The notes: generated by a model from the sequence alone, not told the origin. A DNA stretch of 64,000 nt from Gemmatimonadota bacterium (GCA_020161135.1 JAIUOB010000002.1:434001-498000); one strand, 5' to 3'. Shown: positions 42,565-53,147, counted from the stretch's first letter. Translations and numbers: made by a program.

Positions 42565-44244
42565 TCAGTCCCCCGCGCGCCGCACCCGCACATACAGGTT
42601 CTCGTCCACCCGCAGCGCGCCGTTCGCGCCCACTCCCAGCGCCACGCGCGTCCACTCCGCACTCGGCAGCACCTGCGCGCTCTTCCCGCCCGCCGTGAGT
42701 GTCACCGGCAGGCGAAACCCGGGCACCGCGTCGGCCCACCGCACCGCGATGCCATCGCCTTCCACGCGCCACTCGAGCGTGGGAATAACGGTGGTGGTGA
42801 GGTACTGCGTGAAGATGGTCGACAGGTCGATGCCGGCCTGCGCACTCATGTACTGCTGCACCTCGGCGCCCGTCACCACCTTCGCGCGGAAGGTGTGCTG
42901 CAGCCCGCGCAGGATGTCGCGCCACTTCGCATCGTCGTTGATCACGGTGCGAATCGTGTGCAGCATGTTGCCGCCCTTGTAGTACATGTCCCCCGAGCCC
43001 TGCTCGTTCACACCGTAGGGCGCGATGATGGGCGCATCGTTCCGCACCTTCGCGCGACTGCCGATGGTGTAGCGCGCCCCCGCCGCCTTGCCCAGGCGGC
43101 ACTCGGTGTACAGACCCTCGGCGTAGTTCGCGAACGACTCGTGCACCCACATGTCGGCCACGTCCTGCGTGGTGAGGTTGTTCCCCCACCACTCGTGCGC
43201 ACTCTCGTGCACGATGATGAAGTCCCACAGCAACCCGAGCCCGGTGTTCGACAGGTCGGTGCCGAGGTAGCCGTTCTGGTAGCGGTTGCCGTACGCCACC
43301 GCACTCTGGTGCTCCATCCCCAGGTGCGGGCTCTCGACGATCTTGAAGCCGTCCTCGTACCACGGGTACGGGCCGAACCAGTGCTCGAAACACTGCAGCA
43401 TGGGCGCCACCTGCCGGAACTGGTGCTCCGCCGCCTGCCGGTGATACGCAAGCGGCCAGTAGTCGAGCGTGAGCGGGCCGCGCTCGCCGCGGTACATCTC
43501 GCTGAAGTGGTCGTAGGTGCCCGCATTGATCACGATGGCGTAGTTGTTCACCGGCCGCGTGACGAACCACTCCCACGTGGTGGTCTTGTCGTCATGATGC
43601 TGCACGCGACGCAACCGCCCGTTGGACACGTTCACCATGGGGTCGGGCACGCGAATGGCCACGCGCTGGCTGTCGGGTTCGTCGCGCTGCGTGTCCTTGG
43701 TGGGCCACCACACACTGGCGCCGAGCCCTTGGTTGGCGGTCGCCACCCACGTCGCCCCGAGGCTGTCGGTGCGCCAGATGAGGCCACCATCCCACGGCGG
43801 ACGCACCGCCGGGCGCGGCTTGCCGTGGTAGTACACCGTGGCGGTGTGACGCTCGCCCACCTTCTGCGCACTCGCCACGGTGGCGAACCACGCGTTCCCC
43901 TCCTGCGACACGGTGAGGCGCTTCCCACCCTGCACGATGCTGTCCACCGTGAGCGGCACCTGCAGGTCGATCTGCCAGGTGGTGCTGCCGGCCTTCGCCG
44001 CGTGCAGCACGCGGTAGGTGACCGCGTTCACACCACGCAGCGAACTGTCGGCAGGGGACACCTGCGTCGTGAGGTCGTAGAACTCGACGTCCCACCAGAC
44101 GCGCGCGGGGCCATTGCTGCCGCGGAGAGTGTCGGCGCGCGTGAACTGCTTCGCCCGTGCGGCAGGCGCGGCCTGCGCGTGGGCCGTGAAGTGCGGCGCC
44201 GCGGTCGCCAGCAGCGCCATCGCGGCCATCCTCGTGCGGGTCAT
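42565..44244 (-). CDS. M1-family zinc aminopeptidase (exported)
   Basis: A 559-residue gluzincin. The zinc site is HESAHEWWGN (about residues 345-354) with the downstream glutamate in WVHESFANYAEG, 19 residues on, as in M1 enzymes. The N-terminal exopeptidase motif GAMEN appears as LGMEHQSAV. A signal peptide (MALLATAAPHFTAHAQA) suggests a periplasmic or secreted enzyme that trims peptides. The ATG at 44244 was chosen because it overlaps the stop of the upstream hydrolase gene (ATGA). The C-terminal helical domain of large M1 enzymes is absent, as in many bacterial short forms. Confidence 0.92.
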   Translation of the reverse strand: MTRTRMAAMALLATAAPHFTAHAQAAPAARAKQFTRADTLRGSNGPARVWWDVEFYDLTTQVSPADSSLRGVNAVTYRVLHAAKAGSTTWQIDLQVPLTVDSIVQGGKRLTVSQEGNAWFATVASAQKVGERHTATVYYHGKPRPAVRPPWDGGLIWRTDSLGATWVATANQGLGASVWWPTKDTQRDEPDSQRVAIRVPDPMVNVSNGRLRRVQHHDDKTTTWEWFVTRPVNNYAIVINAGTYDHFSEMYRGERGPLTLDYWPLAYHRQAAEHQFRQVAPMLQCFEHWFGPYPWYEDGFKIVESPHLGMEHQSAVAYGNRYQNGYLGTDLSNTGLGLLWDFIIVHESAHEWWGNNLTTQDVADMWVHESFANYAEGLYTECRLGKAAGARYTIGSRAKVRNDAPIIAPYGVNEQGSGDMYYKGGNMLHTIRTVINDDAKWRDILRGLQHTFRAKVVTGAEVQQYMSAQAGIDLSTIFTQYLTTTVIPTLEWRVEGDGIAVRWADAVPGFRLPVTLTAGGKSAQVLPSAEWTRVALGVGANGALRVDENLYVRVRRAGD

Positions 44245-45416
44245 CGCGTCTGCTCCAGGAGCCATGGCACGGCGCGCAGCACGGCGCCGCGCACCATCAG
44301 GGTGTGTCCTTCGTTCGCCCGCTCTTCATAGCGCCCCGTGCGCGTGCCGGCGGCTGCAGTGCGCACGCGCGCGGCCGGAATGATCGGGTCGAGGGCGGCG
44401 CCCAGGAACAGCATGGGCGGCGCATCGGCGACGGCCACCGGCGCACCACCCGCGAGGCACGCCACCGCCGTGATCGCGCGCGGGCGCCGCGCCGCAAGCT
44501 GTGCGGCCACGCCGGCGCCCATCGAATGCCCCATCACGTACACCCGCGTCGTGTCGATGCGGTGCTCGCGTCGCAGCACCGCCATGAGCGAATCGAACTG
44601 CGCCGCCGGGTCGCTCGCCATGGCGTTCGTGAACGGTGAGACCAGCAGCAGCCCGGCGTCGCGCGCGAGGCGCGCCGCAACGCCCTGCCCGTAGCCGCTC
44701 ACGAACATGTTCTCGTCGCCACCGGCGCCGTGCAGCGCGATGAGCACGCCGCGTGGCGCCGTGGCGGCACCGCGCGCCCGCGGTGGCACGATGACTCGCA
44801 CCGGAATGTCCGCACCGCCTGCGCCGCGCACGACGCGCCACAGGTCGCCCACCTGCTCGGCGTACGGATCGCGGCCACGTTCCAACTGCGCGACTTCCGC
44901 CGACACCGCGCGCGCGAGCGCCGGGCGGTCGGCGAGGAACTCCGCGCTGCGCTCCGGCGAGATGGTGTCCACCAGCAGGCGCGCCCGCGCCTTGGCCGAC
45001 GCGATCGGTTGCGCGAGCGGCCCCAGTGTGTCCAGGTTCGCGAGTCGCGCCAGCAGCGCCTCGCGCACCACGCGCGCCGGCTTGCCGCCGATGGGCGTCG
45101 CGGGCAGGGCAGGCCGCACGAAGCGATACGTCGGGTCGACCAGTGTGATGGCCGAGTCCATGATGGCGGCGGTGACCGCGAAGCGACCGCCGAAGAAGCT
45201 GAGCGTGGAGCGATCGAAGAGCCGGTTGGCCGTGGCACGCACGCTGTCGGCCAGGCGCCCGGTGGAGTCGGCCACCGCGTACGCGCGATCCATCAGCCGG
45301 TAGCGCGTCGCGAGGTCGGCGCGCGTCACGGTGGCGTCCTGCGCGCGCGCCGAGGGTGCGCACAGCGCAGACGTGACGAGCGCGATGGTGTACAGGCGCA
45401 GGCGACAGAACAGCAT
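44241..45416 (-). CDS. Exported alpha/beta-hydrolase
   Basis: A 391-residue protein with a signal peptide ([19 protein letters not shown] to about ARAQ), a helical N-terminal domain and a C-terminal alpha/beta-hydrolase fold. The nucleophile elbow is GHSMGAG (Ser near residue 298), the oxyanion region GVLIALHGAGGDENMF, and the last His lies in NEGHTLMV. It looks like a phospholipase/carboxylesterase or PHB depolymerase relative. It sits between the kinase-like and M1 genes with four-base overlaps on both sides, so all three are co-translated. Confidence 0.88.
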   Translation of the reverse strand: MLFCRLRLYTIALVTSALCAPSARAQDATVTRADLATRYRLMDRAYAVADSTGRLADSVRATANRLFDRSTLSFFGGRFAVTAAIMDSAITLVDPTYRFVRPALPATPIGGKPARVVREALLARLANLDTLGPLAQPIASAKARARLLVDTISPERSAEFLADRPALARAVSAEVAQLERGRDPYAEQVGDLWRVVRGAGGADIPVRVIVPPRARGAATAPRGVLIALHGAGGDENMFVSGYGQGVAARLARDAGLLLVSPFTNAMASDPAAQFDSLMAVLRREHRIDTTRVYVMGHSMGAGVAAQLAARRPRAITAVACLAGGAPVAVADAPPMLFLGAALDPIIPAARVRTAAAGTRTGRYEERANEGHTLMVRGAVLRAVPWLLEQTR

Positions 45417-46249
45417 CAGGGTACAGCCTCCAATCGGTCGAGGGCGGCGAGCGGCGTCACCGCCCGCCCGTCGCGGAAGGCGCGCAGCCGTTTGTAGAGC
45501 ACGGTGGCATGCTGCACGCGCAATCGGGCCGGGTCGGCGCCCAGCCACGCGTCGGGCACCTGCGCAGCCGCCGCCGCAAACACGTCACGCGTGCACTGGG
45601 GCGCACACTCGGCGTGCACGTCGGCGAATACCGGCGCGGCCCACGCGAACACGTGCGCATGCCAGTCGTAGGCCCGCAGCGGGGTGGTTTCGTCGAGCGC
45701 GCTCCAGTCGTGCTGCCACGGCAGGCAGGCCCCATGATCGACCAGCCACAGCGTGCCGCGCCGCATCATGAGGTTCGCGTTGCGGGGCGAGCGGTCGAGG
45801 TTGTATACGAGCGTGTCGAGCCACAGCACCTTGGCGGCGCGCACCACGTCGACCGTGGCGAACTCGCTCGCCGTGAGGTCACGCGCGCCCTCGAGGTAGT
45901 CGAATGCCAGGTTGGTGCCCACGCTGCGGTCGAGCAGGTCGCGCAGCTCGTCGTTGCTGTCGTCGCTGGGCACCGCAGGCGGCAGCGTCACGAGCGTACG
46001 CGCCGGCACGTCCAGCCCGATGCATGCGGCGATCTCGGCGACGATGATCTCCGCGACGAGTGGCGCCGTGCCCTGCGAGGCGCCCGCGAGCTTCACGAAG
46101 CGCAGTCCGTCGTCGGTGTCCATGATGACCGGCGACGACGACCCCCGCCGATCCCGTCGCAACACGCGGGACACCCGTGGTACCCGTGGTCCCGTCGTCT
46201 CCGCTCCCGTTGTTCGTGCTCCCGTGGTTCCGCTCCCGTGGTCACCCAC
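45416..46249 (-). CDS. HipA-like kinase domain protein
   Basis: A protein of about 277 residues with the HipA-like kinase domain (PF20613-type): the N-terminal loop [17 protein letters not shown], the [19 protein letters not shown] helix, the catalytic-like [17 protein letters not shown] with Asp and Asn, and the metal-binding [10 protein letters not shown]. HipA family kinases phosphorylate Ser residues of proteins or tRNA synthetases, but this stand-alone group is poorly studied. No HipB is adjacent. The start is uncertain: a GTG at 46249 is used here, and the first 40 residues derive from a tandem accacggg-type repeat, so a later start is possible. Confidence 0.75.
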   Translation of the reverse strand: MGDHGSGTTGARTTGAETTGPRVPRVSRVLRRDRRGSSSPVIMDTDDGLRFVKLAGASQGTAPLVAEIIVAEIAACIGLDVPARTLVTLPPAVPSDDSNDELRDLLDRSVGTNLAFDYLEGARDLTASEFATVDVVRAAKVLWLDTLVYNLDRSPRNANLMMRRGTLWLVDHGACLPWQHDWSALDETTPLRAYDWHAHVFAWAAPVFADVHAECAPQCTRDVFAAAAAQVPDAWLGADPARLRVQHATVLYKRLRAFRDGRAVTPLAALDRLEAVP

Positions 46250-47156
46250 CGAACAATCCTTCGATGGAAAGGTAGCGTTCGCCGGTGTCATAACAGAACG
46301 TCAGCACGCGCTCTCCCGGCTGCACCCGCTCGAGCATCTGCGACACCGCCGCCAGCGACGCGCCGCTCGAAAGCCCCACCAGGATGCCCTCGGTCTTCGC
46401 CGAGCGCTGCGCCCATGCGAACGCGTCCTCCTCGGTCACCGCGACGGTGCCGTCGAGCGCGTCGACATGCAGGTTGGCGGGCACGAACCCCGCGCCGATG
46501 CCCTGGATGCGATGCGGCGACGGCGCACCGCCGCCGATGACGGCGCTCTTGGCCGGCTCCACCGCCAACGCCCGCAGTGTCGGGAAGCGTTGCTTGAGCT
46601 GCTCGCTCACGCCCGTGATGTGTCCGCCCGTACCGACGCCCGTCACCAGCCAGTGCAGGCCGTCGGCGAAGTCGTCGGCAATCTCGCGCGCGGTGGTCTC
46701 GGCATGCACGCGAATGTTGGCCGCGTTCTCGAATTGCTGCGGCATCCACGCGCCCGGCGTGCTCGCGAGCAACTCGTGCGCGCGGGCGATGGCCCCCTTC
46801 ATCCCCACTTCCCGCGGCGTGAGGTCGAAGGTCGCGCCGTAGGCGGCCATGAGTCGTCGCCGTTCGACCGACATCGACTCCGGCATGACGAGCACGAGCG
46901 TGTAGCCCTTCACGGCGGCCACCATCGCGAGCCCGATCCCCGTGTTCCCCGACGTCGGCTCGATGATCGTGCTCCCCGGCGTCAGCATCCCGCGCGCCTC
47001 GGCGTCCTCGATCATCGCGAGTGCGATGCGGTCCTTGATGCTGCCGCCGGGGTTGGCCCGTTCGAGCTTCATCCAGACGCCGTGGTCCGGGAAGAGTCGC
47101 GCAAGCCGCACGTGCGGCGTGCGGCCGATGGTGTCGAGGATGGAAGTGGCGCGCAT
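46242..47156 (-). CDS. Cysteine synthase (O-acetylserine sulfhydrylase)
   Basis: A 304-residue PLP enzyme that joins O-acetylserine and sulfide to make cysteine. The PLP lysine is in [12 protein letters not shown] (about residue 42), the substrate loop is [10 protein letters not shown], and the glycine loop is [11 protein letters not shown]. It is close to CysK/CysM; the choice between them is not clear from sequence alone. cysE follows upstream in the same direction with 33 bp between. The stop overlaps the kinase-like gene start region by a few bases. Confidence 0.94.
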   Translation of the reverse strand: MRATSILDTIGRTPHVRLARLFPDHGVWMKLERANPGGSIKDRIALAMIEDAEARGMLTPGSTIIEPTSGNTGIGLAMVAAVKGYTLVLVMPESMSVERRRLMAAYGATFDLTPREVGMKGAIARAHELLASTPGAWMPQQFENAANIRVHAETTAREIADDFADGLHWLVTGVGTGGHITGVSEQLKQRFPTLRALAVEPAKSAVIGGGAPSPHRIQGIGAGFVPANLHVDALDGTVAVTEEDAFAWAQRSAKTEGILVGLSSGASLAAVSQMLERVQPGERVLTFCYDTGERYLSIEGLFGG

Positions 47157-47189
47157 GGTCGGCTCGCGGCGTACGAACGCTACGCCATG

Positions 47190-48020
47190 TCAGATGTGAA
47201 ACTCGATGCCATCGTCGGGCGCGCCGCGCGGCGCCACGTCGCTGCTGAACTGCACCACCGACCGCGGCGGCACCGAACGCGTGAGCCACACGTTGCCGCC
47301 GATGACCGACCCGGCGCCGATGACGGTCGACCCGCCGAGGATGGTCGCGTTGGCGTAGAGCACGACGTCGTCTTCGATGGTCGGGTGGCGCTTGCGATTC
47401 GCGAGCGTCTTGCGCACGGCCAGCGCACCCAGCGTCACCCCCTGATACATCCGCACCCGCGCGCCGATCTCGCTCGTCTCGCCAATCACCACGCCCGTGC
47501 CGTGGTCGATCGCGAACGCCTCGCCGATGCGTGCACCCGGATGGATGTCGATGCCGGTCTCGCGGTGCGCCCACTCGGACAGCACGCGCGGAAAGAGCGG
47601 CACCTCGAGGCGATACAACTCGTGCGAGACGCGATGCACCGCCGTGGCGAGGAAGCCGGGGTACGCGATGATCACCTCCTCCTCGCTCTCCGCCGCGGGA
47701 TCCCCCCGCATGATCGCGGCGGCGTCGCTGTGCATGAGCGCCCGCACCGCCGGCAGCCGCGCGAGGAACGCCGACAGCACGACGTCCGCGTCCGGCACGA
47801 GCGGCGTGATCGCCGCGCGCAGCAACGCGATGAGCCGCCCGGCCTCCTCGTCCACACCGGCCGCGCCCAGACGCGCGGGGTGCGCAAACTGCGGCAGCAG
47901 CAGCGCGAGCGCCGCCTGCGCGAACTCCTCCGCCAGCGCCCGCACGGGACGCGGCGCGAGGCTCGCGGTGCGCTCCTCGCGCAGCATGGTGAGGAAGTCA
48001 CCCCAACTGTCGCGGGGCAT
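47190..48020 (-). CDS. cysE: Serine O-acetyltransferase CysE
   Basis: A 276-residue enzyme that makes O-acetylserine. The N-terminal helical part is followed by the left-handed beta-helix with hexapeptide repeats: [40 protein letters not shown], and [19 protein letters not shown]. The ATG at 48020 was chosen because the frame upstream belongs to the methyltransferase gene. Serine acetyltransferase and the adjacent cysteine synthase form the cysteine pathway and often bind each other. Confidence 0.92.
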   Translation of the reverse strand: MPRDSWGDFLTMLREERTASLAPRPVRALAEEFAQAALALLLPQFAHPARLGAAGVDEEAGRLIALLRAAITPLVPDADVVLSAFLARLPAVRALMHSDAAAIMRGDPAAESEEEVIIAYPGFLATAVHRVSHELYRLEVPLFPRVLSEWAHRETGIDIHPGARIGEAFAIDHGTGVVIGETSEIGARVRMYQGVTLGALAVRKTLANRKRHPTIEDDVVLYANATILGGSTVIGAGSVIGGNVWLTRSVPPRSVVQFSSDVAPRGAPDDGIEFHI

Positions 48021-48033
48021 CAGACGCCAGCGG

Positions 48034-48669
48034 TCACGGGGCACGCTCCAGGGCCGCCACATGGTCGGCGGCCGCCGTGGGAATCCAGCACTGCATGCCG
48101 ATGCTGGTGAAGCCGGCTCGGCGCATGACTCGACGATACCACGCGGCCGCGCGCGGCGCTGGCCAGGCGGTGTCCCCCTCGGTGGTGTCCGCGTCGGTGA
48201 ACAGCTCGAGATACGCCACACCCCCCGTCCGGCGCGCCACCTGCCCGAGGCCGCGCACCAGCACGGGCTCCGCCAGATAGTTGAGCATGCCACAGCAGAC
48301 CACCAGGTCGTACGCGTCGGCCAAGGGCAGCGCGTCGAGCGTGTCGATGCTCCCCTGCAGCAGCCCGCGTCGCGCACCGTAGCGCGCCACGGCCCACGCG
48401 CTGGGGTCCACACCCGTGTAGCGCACTCGCGGCCGATGCCGACGCAGCGCCGCCCGCCACTGTCCCTCGCCACACCCGACGTCGAGCACACTCCGCACCG
48501 GGCGCCCCAGCACCCACTCGGTCGTGTGCAACACGAACGCCACCTGCCGCGCCAGCTCGCTCGCGCTCTTCACGCGATGCGCCGGATGGCGGTACCACTT
48601 GTCGAAGTACGCCTGTTCGAAGCGCTTCGCGTCGGATGTGTGAGACGCGTCGGTCACGTCGTGTGCCAC
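48034..48669 (-). CDS. SAM-dependent class I methyltransferase
   Basis: A 211-residue protein with the Rossmann methyltransferase motif [11 protein letters not shown] (motif I), the acidic VDPSAWA end of motif II and [10 protein letters not shown] as motif IV. The start is a GTG at 48669 (or a GTG at 48657), just after the stop of the outer-membrane protein gene. Target unknown. It lies 13 bp before cysE, so it may belong to the same transcript. Confidence 0.85.
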   Translation of the reverse strand: MAHDVTDASHTSDAKRFEQAYFDKWYRHPAHRVKSASELARQVAFVLHTTEWVLGRPVRSVLDVGCGEGQWRAALRRHRPRVRYTGVDPSAWAVARYGARRGLLQGSIDTLDALPLADAYDLVVCCGMLNYLAEPVLVRGLGQVARRTGGVAYLELFTDADTTEGDTAWPAPRAAAWYRRVMRRAGFTSIGMQCWIPTAAADHVAALERAP

Positions 48670-48679
48670 TCGTGTGCCA

Positions 48680-50935
48680 CTAGAGGATGCCCCAGAAGCC
48701 GCGGTCGATGTCGATGCCGAATCGCCAGGTGCCCTGGCGCAGGCCGCGCGCCACATCGACGCGCAGGAGATCGTAGAACAGCAGCACGCCCGTGCCCACC
48801 GACGGATAGACGCCGGCCGCCGGACTCGAGGCACCGGCCGCCGTCGGGACGCCGCTCGCCGCACCCACCGCCTGCACGAACGGCGCGAGCGTCACGCGCG
48901 GCGGACTCGCACCGAAGCGACCCAGGGGAATCGACGGGCCCCACGTGGGCAGGCGCACCTCGGCGCGCGCCGAGACCAGCGCGCGGGCGCCGAAGCGGGC
49001 GTAGTCGTAGCCCGGCGCCGACCACGGTCCGCCTGCGAACACGAGCCACTGCGGTGGCAGGTCGCGTCCGCCGCTCACGCCGGCCATGCCGTACAGGAAC
49101 AGCGCACGTTCGCCGCCGAGCGGACGCGTGAGGTGGAGCTGCGCCTGCGCGCGCCCCACCAGCGGGCGTACCGCGCGCGTCGGTGGTGACGCGCCGGGAA
49201 TCGGGTCCACCAGCGGCCCCCACCCGAGCTCCTCGTCGCCGCGATAACCACCCGCGCTCGCCACGAGCTGCCACGTGCCGCGCCACGCGCGCGGATCATC
49301 GCCGGCCCAACCTCCCGTGCCCTGCACCTCGCCGCGCACACCTCGCAGGCGCCAGGCCAGCAGCGTCGGGGCGAATGTGCGCGTGGCCGCATGCGCACGC
49401 GGGAGCACCGCGCGCTCGTCCTCGGCCGCGAGCCGCCAGGTGAACGCGCTCGTGTTCCCCGACCGCCACAGCAGCCCGGCCGCGCGCGTGTCCACGGGCT
49501 GCGTGTAGTCACTCGCGAACAGCGCCGACGCGAGCGAGTTGGTCACACCGGCGCGTTCGGCGAACGCGAGGTCGCGATACTCCCGCTCGGCAAAGAGCTG
49601 CCAGCGCGGTGTGCGTCCGAATGCGGGCACGGGCCCGACGGACAGGTGCCCCTTCACCGCCTCGTCCGCGAAGCCGTAGCGAGCGCGCGCCGCCACCAGC
49701 ACCCCCTGCCCCGTGCGATGCGCGCCGCCGAGGCCCAGCGCGAGCCCTTCGGCGCGCGTGAAGCGCGCGAAATCGCTGATGCCGCGTGTCGCGACCTTTG
49801 CCGTGGCGGGGCGCGCGAGCATGGAGGCGCGCACGGCTGCTTCGGCCTGCACGCGGGCCTGCACGACATCTTCGCGCGTGGCGATCTGCAGCTCGGGCGG
49901 CAGCACATCGATCACACGCCCGGGAAACGTGTAAGCGTCGAGCTCCGCCTTGGGCTTGCTGCTCCAGCGCGGCATGGTCTTCACGGCATCGGCGATGCGC
50001 TCGTTCACCGTGTAGCCGGCAATTTCCCACTTGCCGCGCACCACGCCGCGCACCGGCAGGTCGAGCCACGTGCTGCCGCGCGACACCTCCACCTCCTGGC
50101 GGCGCGGCAGCCAGTACCGCTCGCGCACGAGGCCGTTCTCCAGCGTCACGACCAGCGTCTCGATGCGCTTGTCGAGGATCGCGGCGCGGGTGAACGTCAT
50201 CGACAGGCGCACGACCGCGGCACTCTCCCGGTCGAGATAGACCGAGCCCACCGCCGCGGCGGTCGCCGCATCCCGCGGGCGGAACTTCACCTCGTCTACG
50301 AGGATCGTGCGCCCGGGAATGTTGATCGTGAGGGGCCGCCCCATCGCGTACTCGTAGGTGGCCGCCGCGTTGGCCGCGAGCGGATGCGGCACGTCGCGCA
50401 CGTCCTGCCCATCGCCCAGGCGAATGCGATCGGGCAGGTTGTCGAGCACCACGCCGTAGCGATCACGATAGTACGCCACGTCGGCGGGCAGGAGCGTCGT
50501 GTCGCGACGCCCCACGAGCTGCTGCGCACTGCGTCCCGGCTGCCACCACGCGATGGTGAGGGCGAGTTCCTCGCTCTGCACCACCTTGGGCGGCAACAGC
50601 ACGCCCTCGCCGAGCTGCACCAGGAACGCGAGAAAGCCATGCGCGTCGGCGGTGTAGCTCAGGAGCGTGCTGTCGGCGAGCTGCACGCCGCGGCGCGCGA
50701 TCGCGCGCTGCACGAGCGAGTCGGCCGATGCGCTACGCCAGGTCGCGGCGGAGCGCACCTCGGCCGGTCGCGCCGCGGTGGTGTCGCGTTGCGCCTGCGC
50801 GCGCGCCGGCAGCACGAGCGCGCTGCCTCCCACACACCCCAGCGCGCACACGACCGCGCGGGCAACAAGGCGCGCACCGCGCCCCGCACGACCGCGCGAG
50901 GCCTCCTCTCCGTCCTGCGCCAACCCTTCGCTCAC
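48680..50935 (-). CDS. Outer-membrane beta-barrel protein (surface-antigen-like)
   Basis: A 751-residue exported protein. The signal peptide ends near LPARAQAQ. Residues 40-330 form a periplasmic part with alternating beta segments. The C-terminal half has many alternating hydrophobic strands (such as GHLSVGPVPAFGRTPRWQLF) and ends DLLRVDVARGLRQGTWRFGIDI before the terminal FWGIL, like a barrel of the Omp85/surface antigen type. No POTRA repeat was clearly seen. The GTG at 50935 overlaps the stop of the S41 protease gene; this overlap decided the start. Confidence 0.72.
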   Translation of the reverse strand: MSEGLAQDGEEASRGRAGRGARLVARAVVCALGCVGGSALVLPARAQAQRDTTAARPAEVRSAATWRSASADSLVQRAIARRGVQLADSTLLSYTADAHGFLAFLVQLGEGVLLPPKVVQSEELALTIAWWQPGRSAQQLVGRRDTTLLPADVAYYRDRYGVVLDNLPDRIRLGDGQDVRDVPHPLAANAAATYEYAMGRPLTINIPGRTILVDEVKFRPRDAATAAAVGSVYLDRESAAVVRLSMTFTRAAILDKRIETLVVTLENGLVRERYWLPRRQEVEVSRGSTWLDLPVRGVVRGKWEIAGYTVNERIADAVKTMPRWSSKPKAELDAYTFPGRVIDVLPPELQIATREDVVQARVQAEAAVRASMLARPATAKVATRGISDFARFTRAEGLALGLGGAHRTGQGVLVAARARYGFADEAVKGHLSVGPVPAFGRTPRWQLFAEREYRDLAFAERAGVTNSLASALFASDYTQPVDTRAAGLLWRSGNTSAFTWRLAAEDERAVLPRAHAATRTFAPTLLAWRLRGVRGEVQGTGGWAGDDPRAWRGTWQLVASAGGYRGDEELGWGPLVDPIPGASPPTRAVRPLVGRAQAQLHLTRPLGGERALFLYGMAGVSGGRDLPPQWLVFAGGPWSAPGYDYARFGARALVSARAEVRLPTWGPSIPLGRFGASPPRVTLAPFVQAVGAASGVPTAAGASSPAAGVYPSVGTGVLLFYDLLRVDVARGLRQGTWRFGIDIDRGFWGIL

Positions 50936-53061
50936 GGGCGCGCCATCGAGTCGGCGGGCGCGGGGCGCGCGACCGCACGCGACGACGCGACGCGCCGCGT
51001 GGGTTCGGGCACCCGGGTGAGCTGCCAGCCCCGCCACCGCGCGGCCGGACGCGCCTCGACGTGCGGCACCGCGACGAGATAGGCCCAACCGGCGCGCCAG
51101 GCCGTGCTGTCGGCCGAGCGCGCCGACGGCACATGCGGCACGCGGAAGGCGCGGCGCGACAACACCTTCGCGCCGCCGATCGCCGGGGTGGCGTCGTGCA
51201 CCAGCCGCGCGTCGTGACCGGCCTCGAACGCGGCGGTGCTCGCCCCGTCGCCGAAGTGCAGCACCACGAGCGTGTCGCGCTGCCGCCCCGCCATCACCCC
51301 CTCGACACGCGGGGCGAGATCGAGCGTGGCCAGCACCGGCGTCGTGCCACCGGTGTCAGGGCGCAGCATGGCCGGCCCGTACCGCTGCACCAGCCAGCGA
51401 TCGAGTCGGTCGCGCGACGCATCGGCCTGCCGCACCGTGCGCGCGCCGCGCGCACGCGCCCTCTCCGCACGGATCGTGTCGCCCGCCGCCGCACGCGACG
51501 TGCTGTCGGTGGCACGCGCATCGGTCATCGCCACACGCACCGTCGGCGCCTCGAGCACATCGAGCGCGGCCCGCATCGCCGCATCGTCACGGGCAGCGAG
51601 ACGCAGCAGCGGTTCGTTCGCACGCTCGATCTCCAGCATGCGCACCGTGGCCTGGCGCGTTGCCACCATCAGCCACTCCTGCCGCGCGCCAGCGCCCGCC
51701 GCCGCCCCCCCGCGCGGCGCCAGCGTGTCGAGCACGAGGCGCAGGCGCGCCTCGAGCAGGGCGAGTGGCGTCACCGCCCATCGGTCGCGCAACGCCTGCA
51801 TCGCCGCCGAGTCGGCGAGCTGCGCGGTGCGCTGCGCAAGCTCGGGCGTCCACCACGTCGGCACCGTGAACGCCTCGCGGCGCGCGGCATCGTCGAGCCG
51901 CACGTTGGGGGCGAGGCCACCCACCGCGCCGCGGGGCGTGTTGTGCCGACGCTCCAGCGTCGCACCCTCCGGCGTGAGCCACCGCGCCGTCGTGAGCCGC
52001 AGCGACAGGTCCGAGGAGAGCCGCACCACACGTTGCACGACTCCCTTGCCGTAGGTCGGTGCGCCCACGAGCAGGGCGCGATCGTGGTCGCGCAACGCCG
52101 CCGCGATCACTTCGGCTGCGCTCGCCGTGCCCCCGTTCACGAGCACCGTGAGCGGCAACGTCGTCCACCGCCCGCTGCGGGCCCGGAACGCCGTCGTGGC
52201 CACCCCCGGTCGTGTTGCCAGCGACGCCACCACGGCGCCGCGCGGCAGGAAGAGCCCCGCCACCTTCACGCCTTCGTCGAACAGCCCCCCACCGTTGTCA
52301 CGCAGGTCGAGCACCAGCGCGCGGGCGCCACGCGCTTCGAGACGCATCACCGCCGCCTCGAGCTCCTCGGCCGCGCGCAGCGTGATGCTCGCGAGCCGCA
52401 CGTAGCCCACGCCATCGGTGAGCATCGCCTGCTCGGACACCGCCGGCAGGTGCCACGGCACGCGTCGAACCAGCACGGTATCGACATCGCCCGTCGGCGC
52501 GCGCCAGACCGTCATGACCTGCACCGGCGCGCGGGTCGTACCGTCCGCCGGACGTGCGCGCCACGCCTGCAGCACCGGCTGGCCATCCACGGTGAGGATG
52601 CGATCGCCCGGACGCAGCCCGGCCGTCATCGCGGGCGAGCCCGACGCCACGCGCACGACGCTCGCCCCGCTCGCCTCGCGCCGCAGGGTGAGGCCGAGCC
52701 CGTGCCCCTCGCCCTGCAGCGTGCCGCGCCACTGCTCGACCCCCTCGCTGCGCAGCACGGCCGCGTACGGGTCGTGCAGCTCGCGGAGCATGCCCGCCAC
52801 CGCACGACGGATGAGCTCTTCGCTGGGCAGCGAATCCAGCGCGTTGACGCGCACCGAGTCGATGGCCTGCGACAGGAGGCGCGCCCCCTGCCAATCCGCC
52901 TCGCGCGCGAGACGTCGCCGTTCCACCGTGACGCCCGCCGCGTACGCCAACGCCAGCGCCGCGGCGAGAGCCGGCAGGCGCCAGTGTCGGCGAAGCGGGG
53001 ACGGGACGCGGAACATTCGAGGGTCCGCCGGCGAACGGAGGAGAGTGCGCTGCGCGATCAC
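50932..53061 (-). CDS. S41-family C-terminal processing protease with PDZ domain
   Basis: A 709-residue serine protease. It has one N-terminal membrane segment (LPALAAALALAYAAG), a PDZ domain (about residues 115-180; VRVASGSPAMTAGLRPGDRI), and the S41 domain with LVLDLRDNGGGLFDEG, the nucleophile region VNGGTASAAEVIAAAL (Ser) and the lysine in GAPTYGKGVVQ. Beyond it, about 330 further residues have an unknown role and are unusual for CtpA. The GTG at 53061 has a GAGG site; an ATG at 53016 is also possible. It is followed by the outer-membrane protein gene, suggesting shared envelope work. Confidence 0.9.
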   Translation of the reverse strand: MIAQRTLLRSPADPRMFRVPSPLRRHWRLPALAAALALAYAAGVTVERRRLAREADWQGARLLSQAIDSVRVNALDSLPSEELIRRAVAGMLRELHDPYAAVLRSEGVEQWRGTLQGEGHGLGLTLRREASGASVVRVASGSPAMTAGLRPGDRILTVDGQPVLQAWRARPADGTTRAPVQVMTVWRAPTGDVDTVLVRRVPWHLPAVSEQAMLTDGVGYVRLASITLRAAEELEAAVMRLEARGARALVLDLRDNGGGLFDEGVKVAGLFLPRGAVVASLATRPGVATTAFRARSGRWTTLPLTVLVNGGTASAAEVIAAALRDHDRALLVGAPTYGKGVVQRVVRLSSDLSLRLTTARWLTPEGATLERRHNTPRGAVGGLAPNVRLDDAARREAFTVPTWWTPELAQRTAQLADSAAMQALRDRWAVTPLALLEARLRLVLDTLAPRGGAAAGAGARQEWLMVATRQATVRMLEIERANEPLLRLAARDDAAMRAALDVLEAPTVRVAMTDARATDSTSRAAAGDTIRAERARARGARTVRQADASRDRLDRWLVQRYGPAMLRPDTGGTTPVLATLDLAPRVEGVMAGRQRDTLVVLHFGDGASTAAFEAGHDARLVHDATPAIGGAKVLSRRAFRVPHVPSARSADSTAWRAGWAYLVAVPHVEARPAARWRGWQLTRVPEPTRRVASSRAVARPAPADSMARP

Positions 53062-53147
53062 GCAGCCTCGACGAGGAGACTTCGCAGTGTCTGATGATAC
53101 CCGTACATTGCGTAGATGGCCCCCATGAGTTCAACCGAGTGCGCCGC

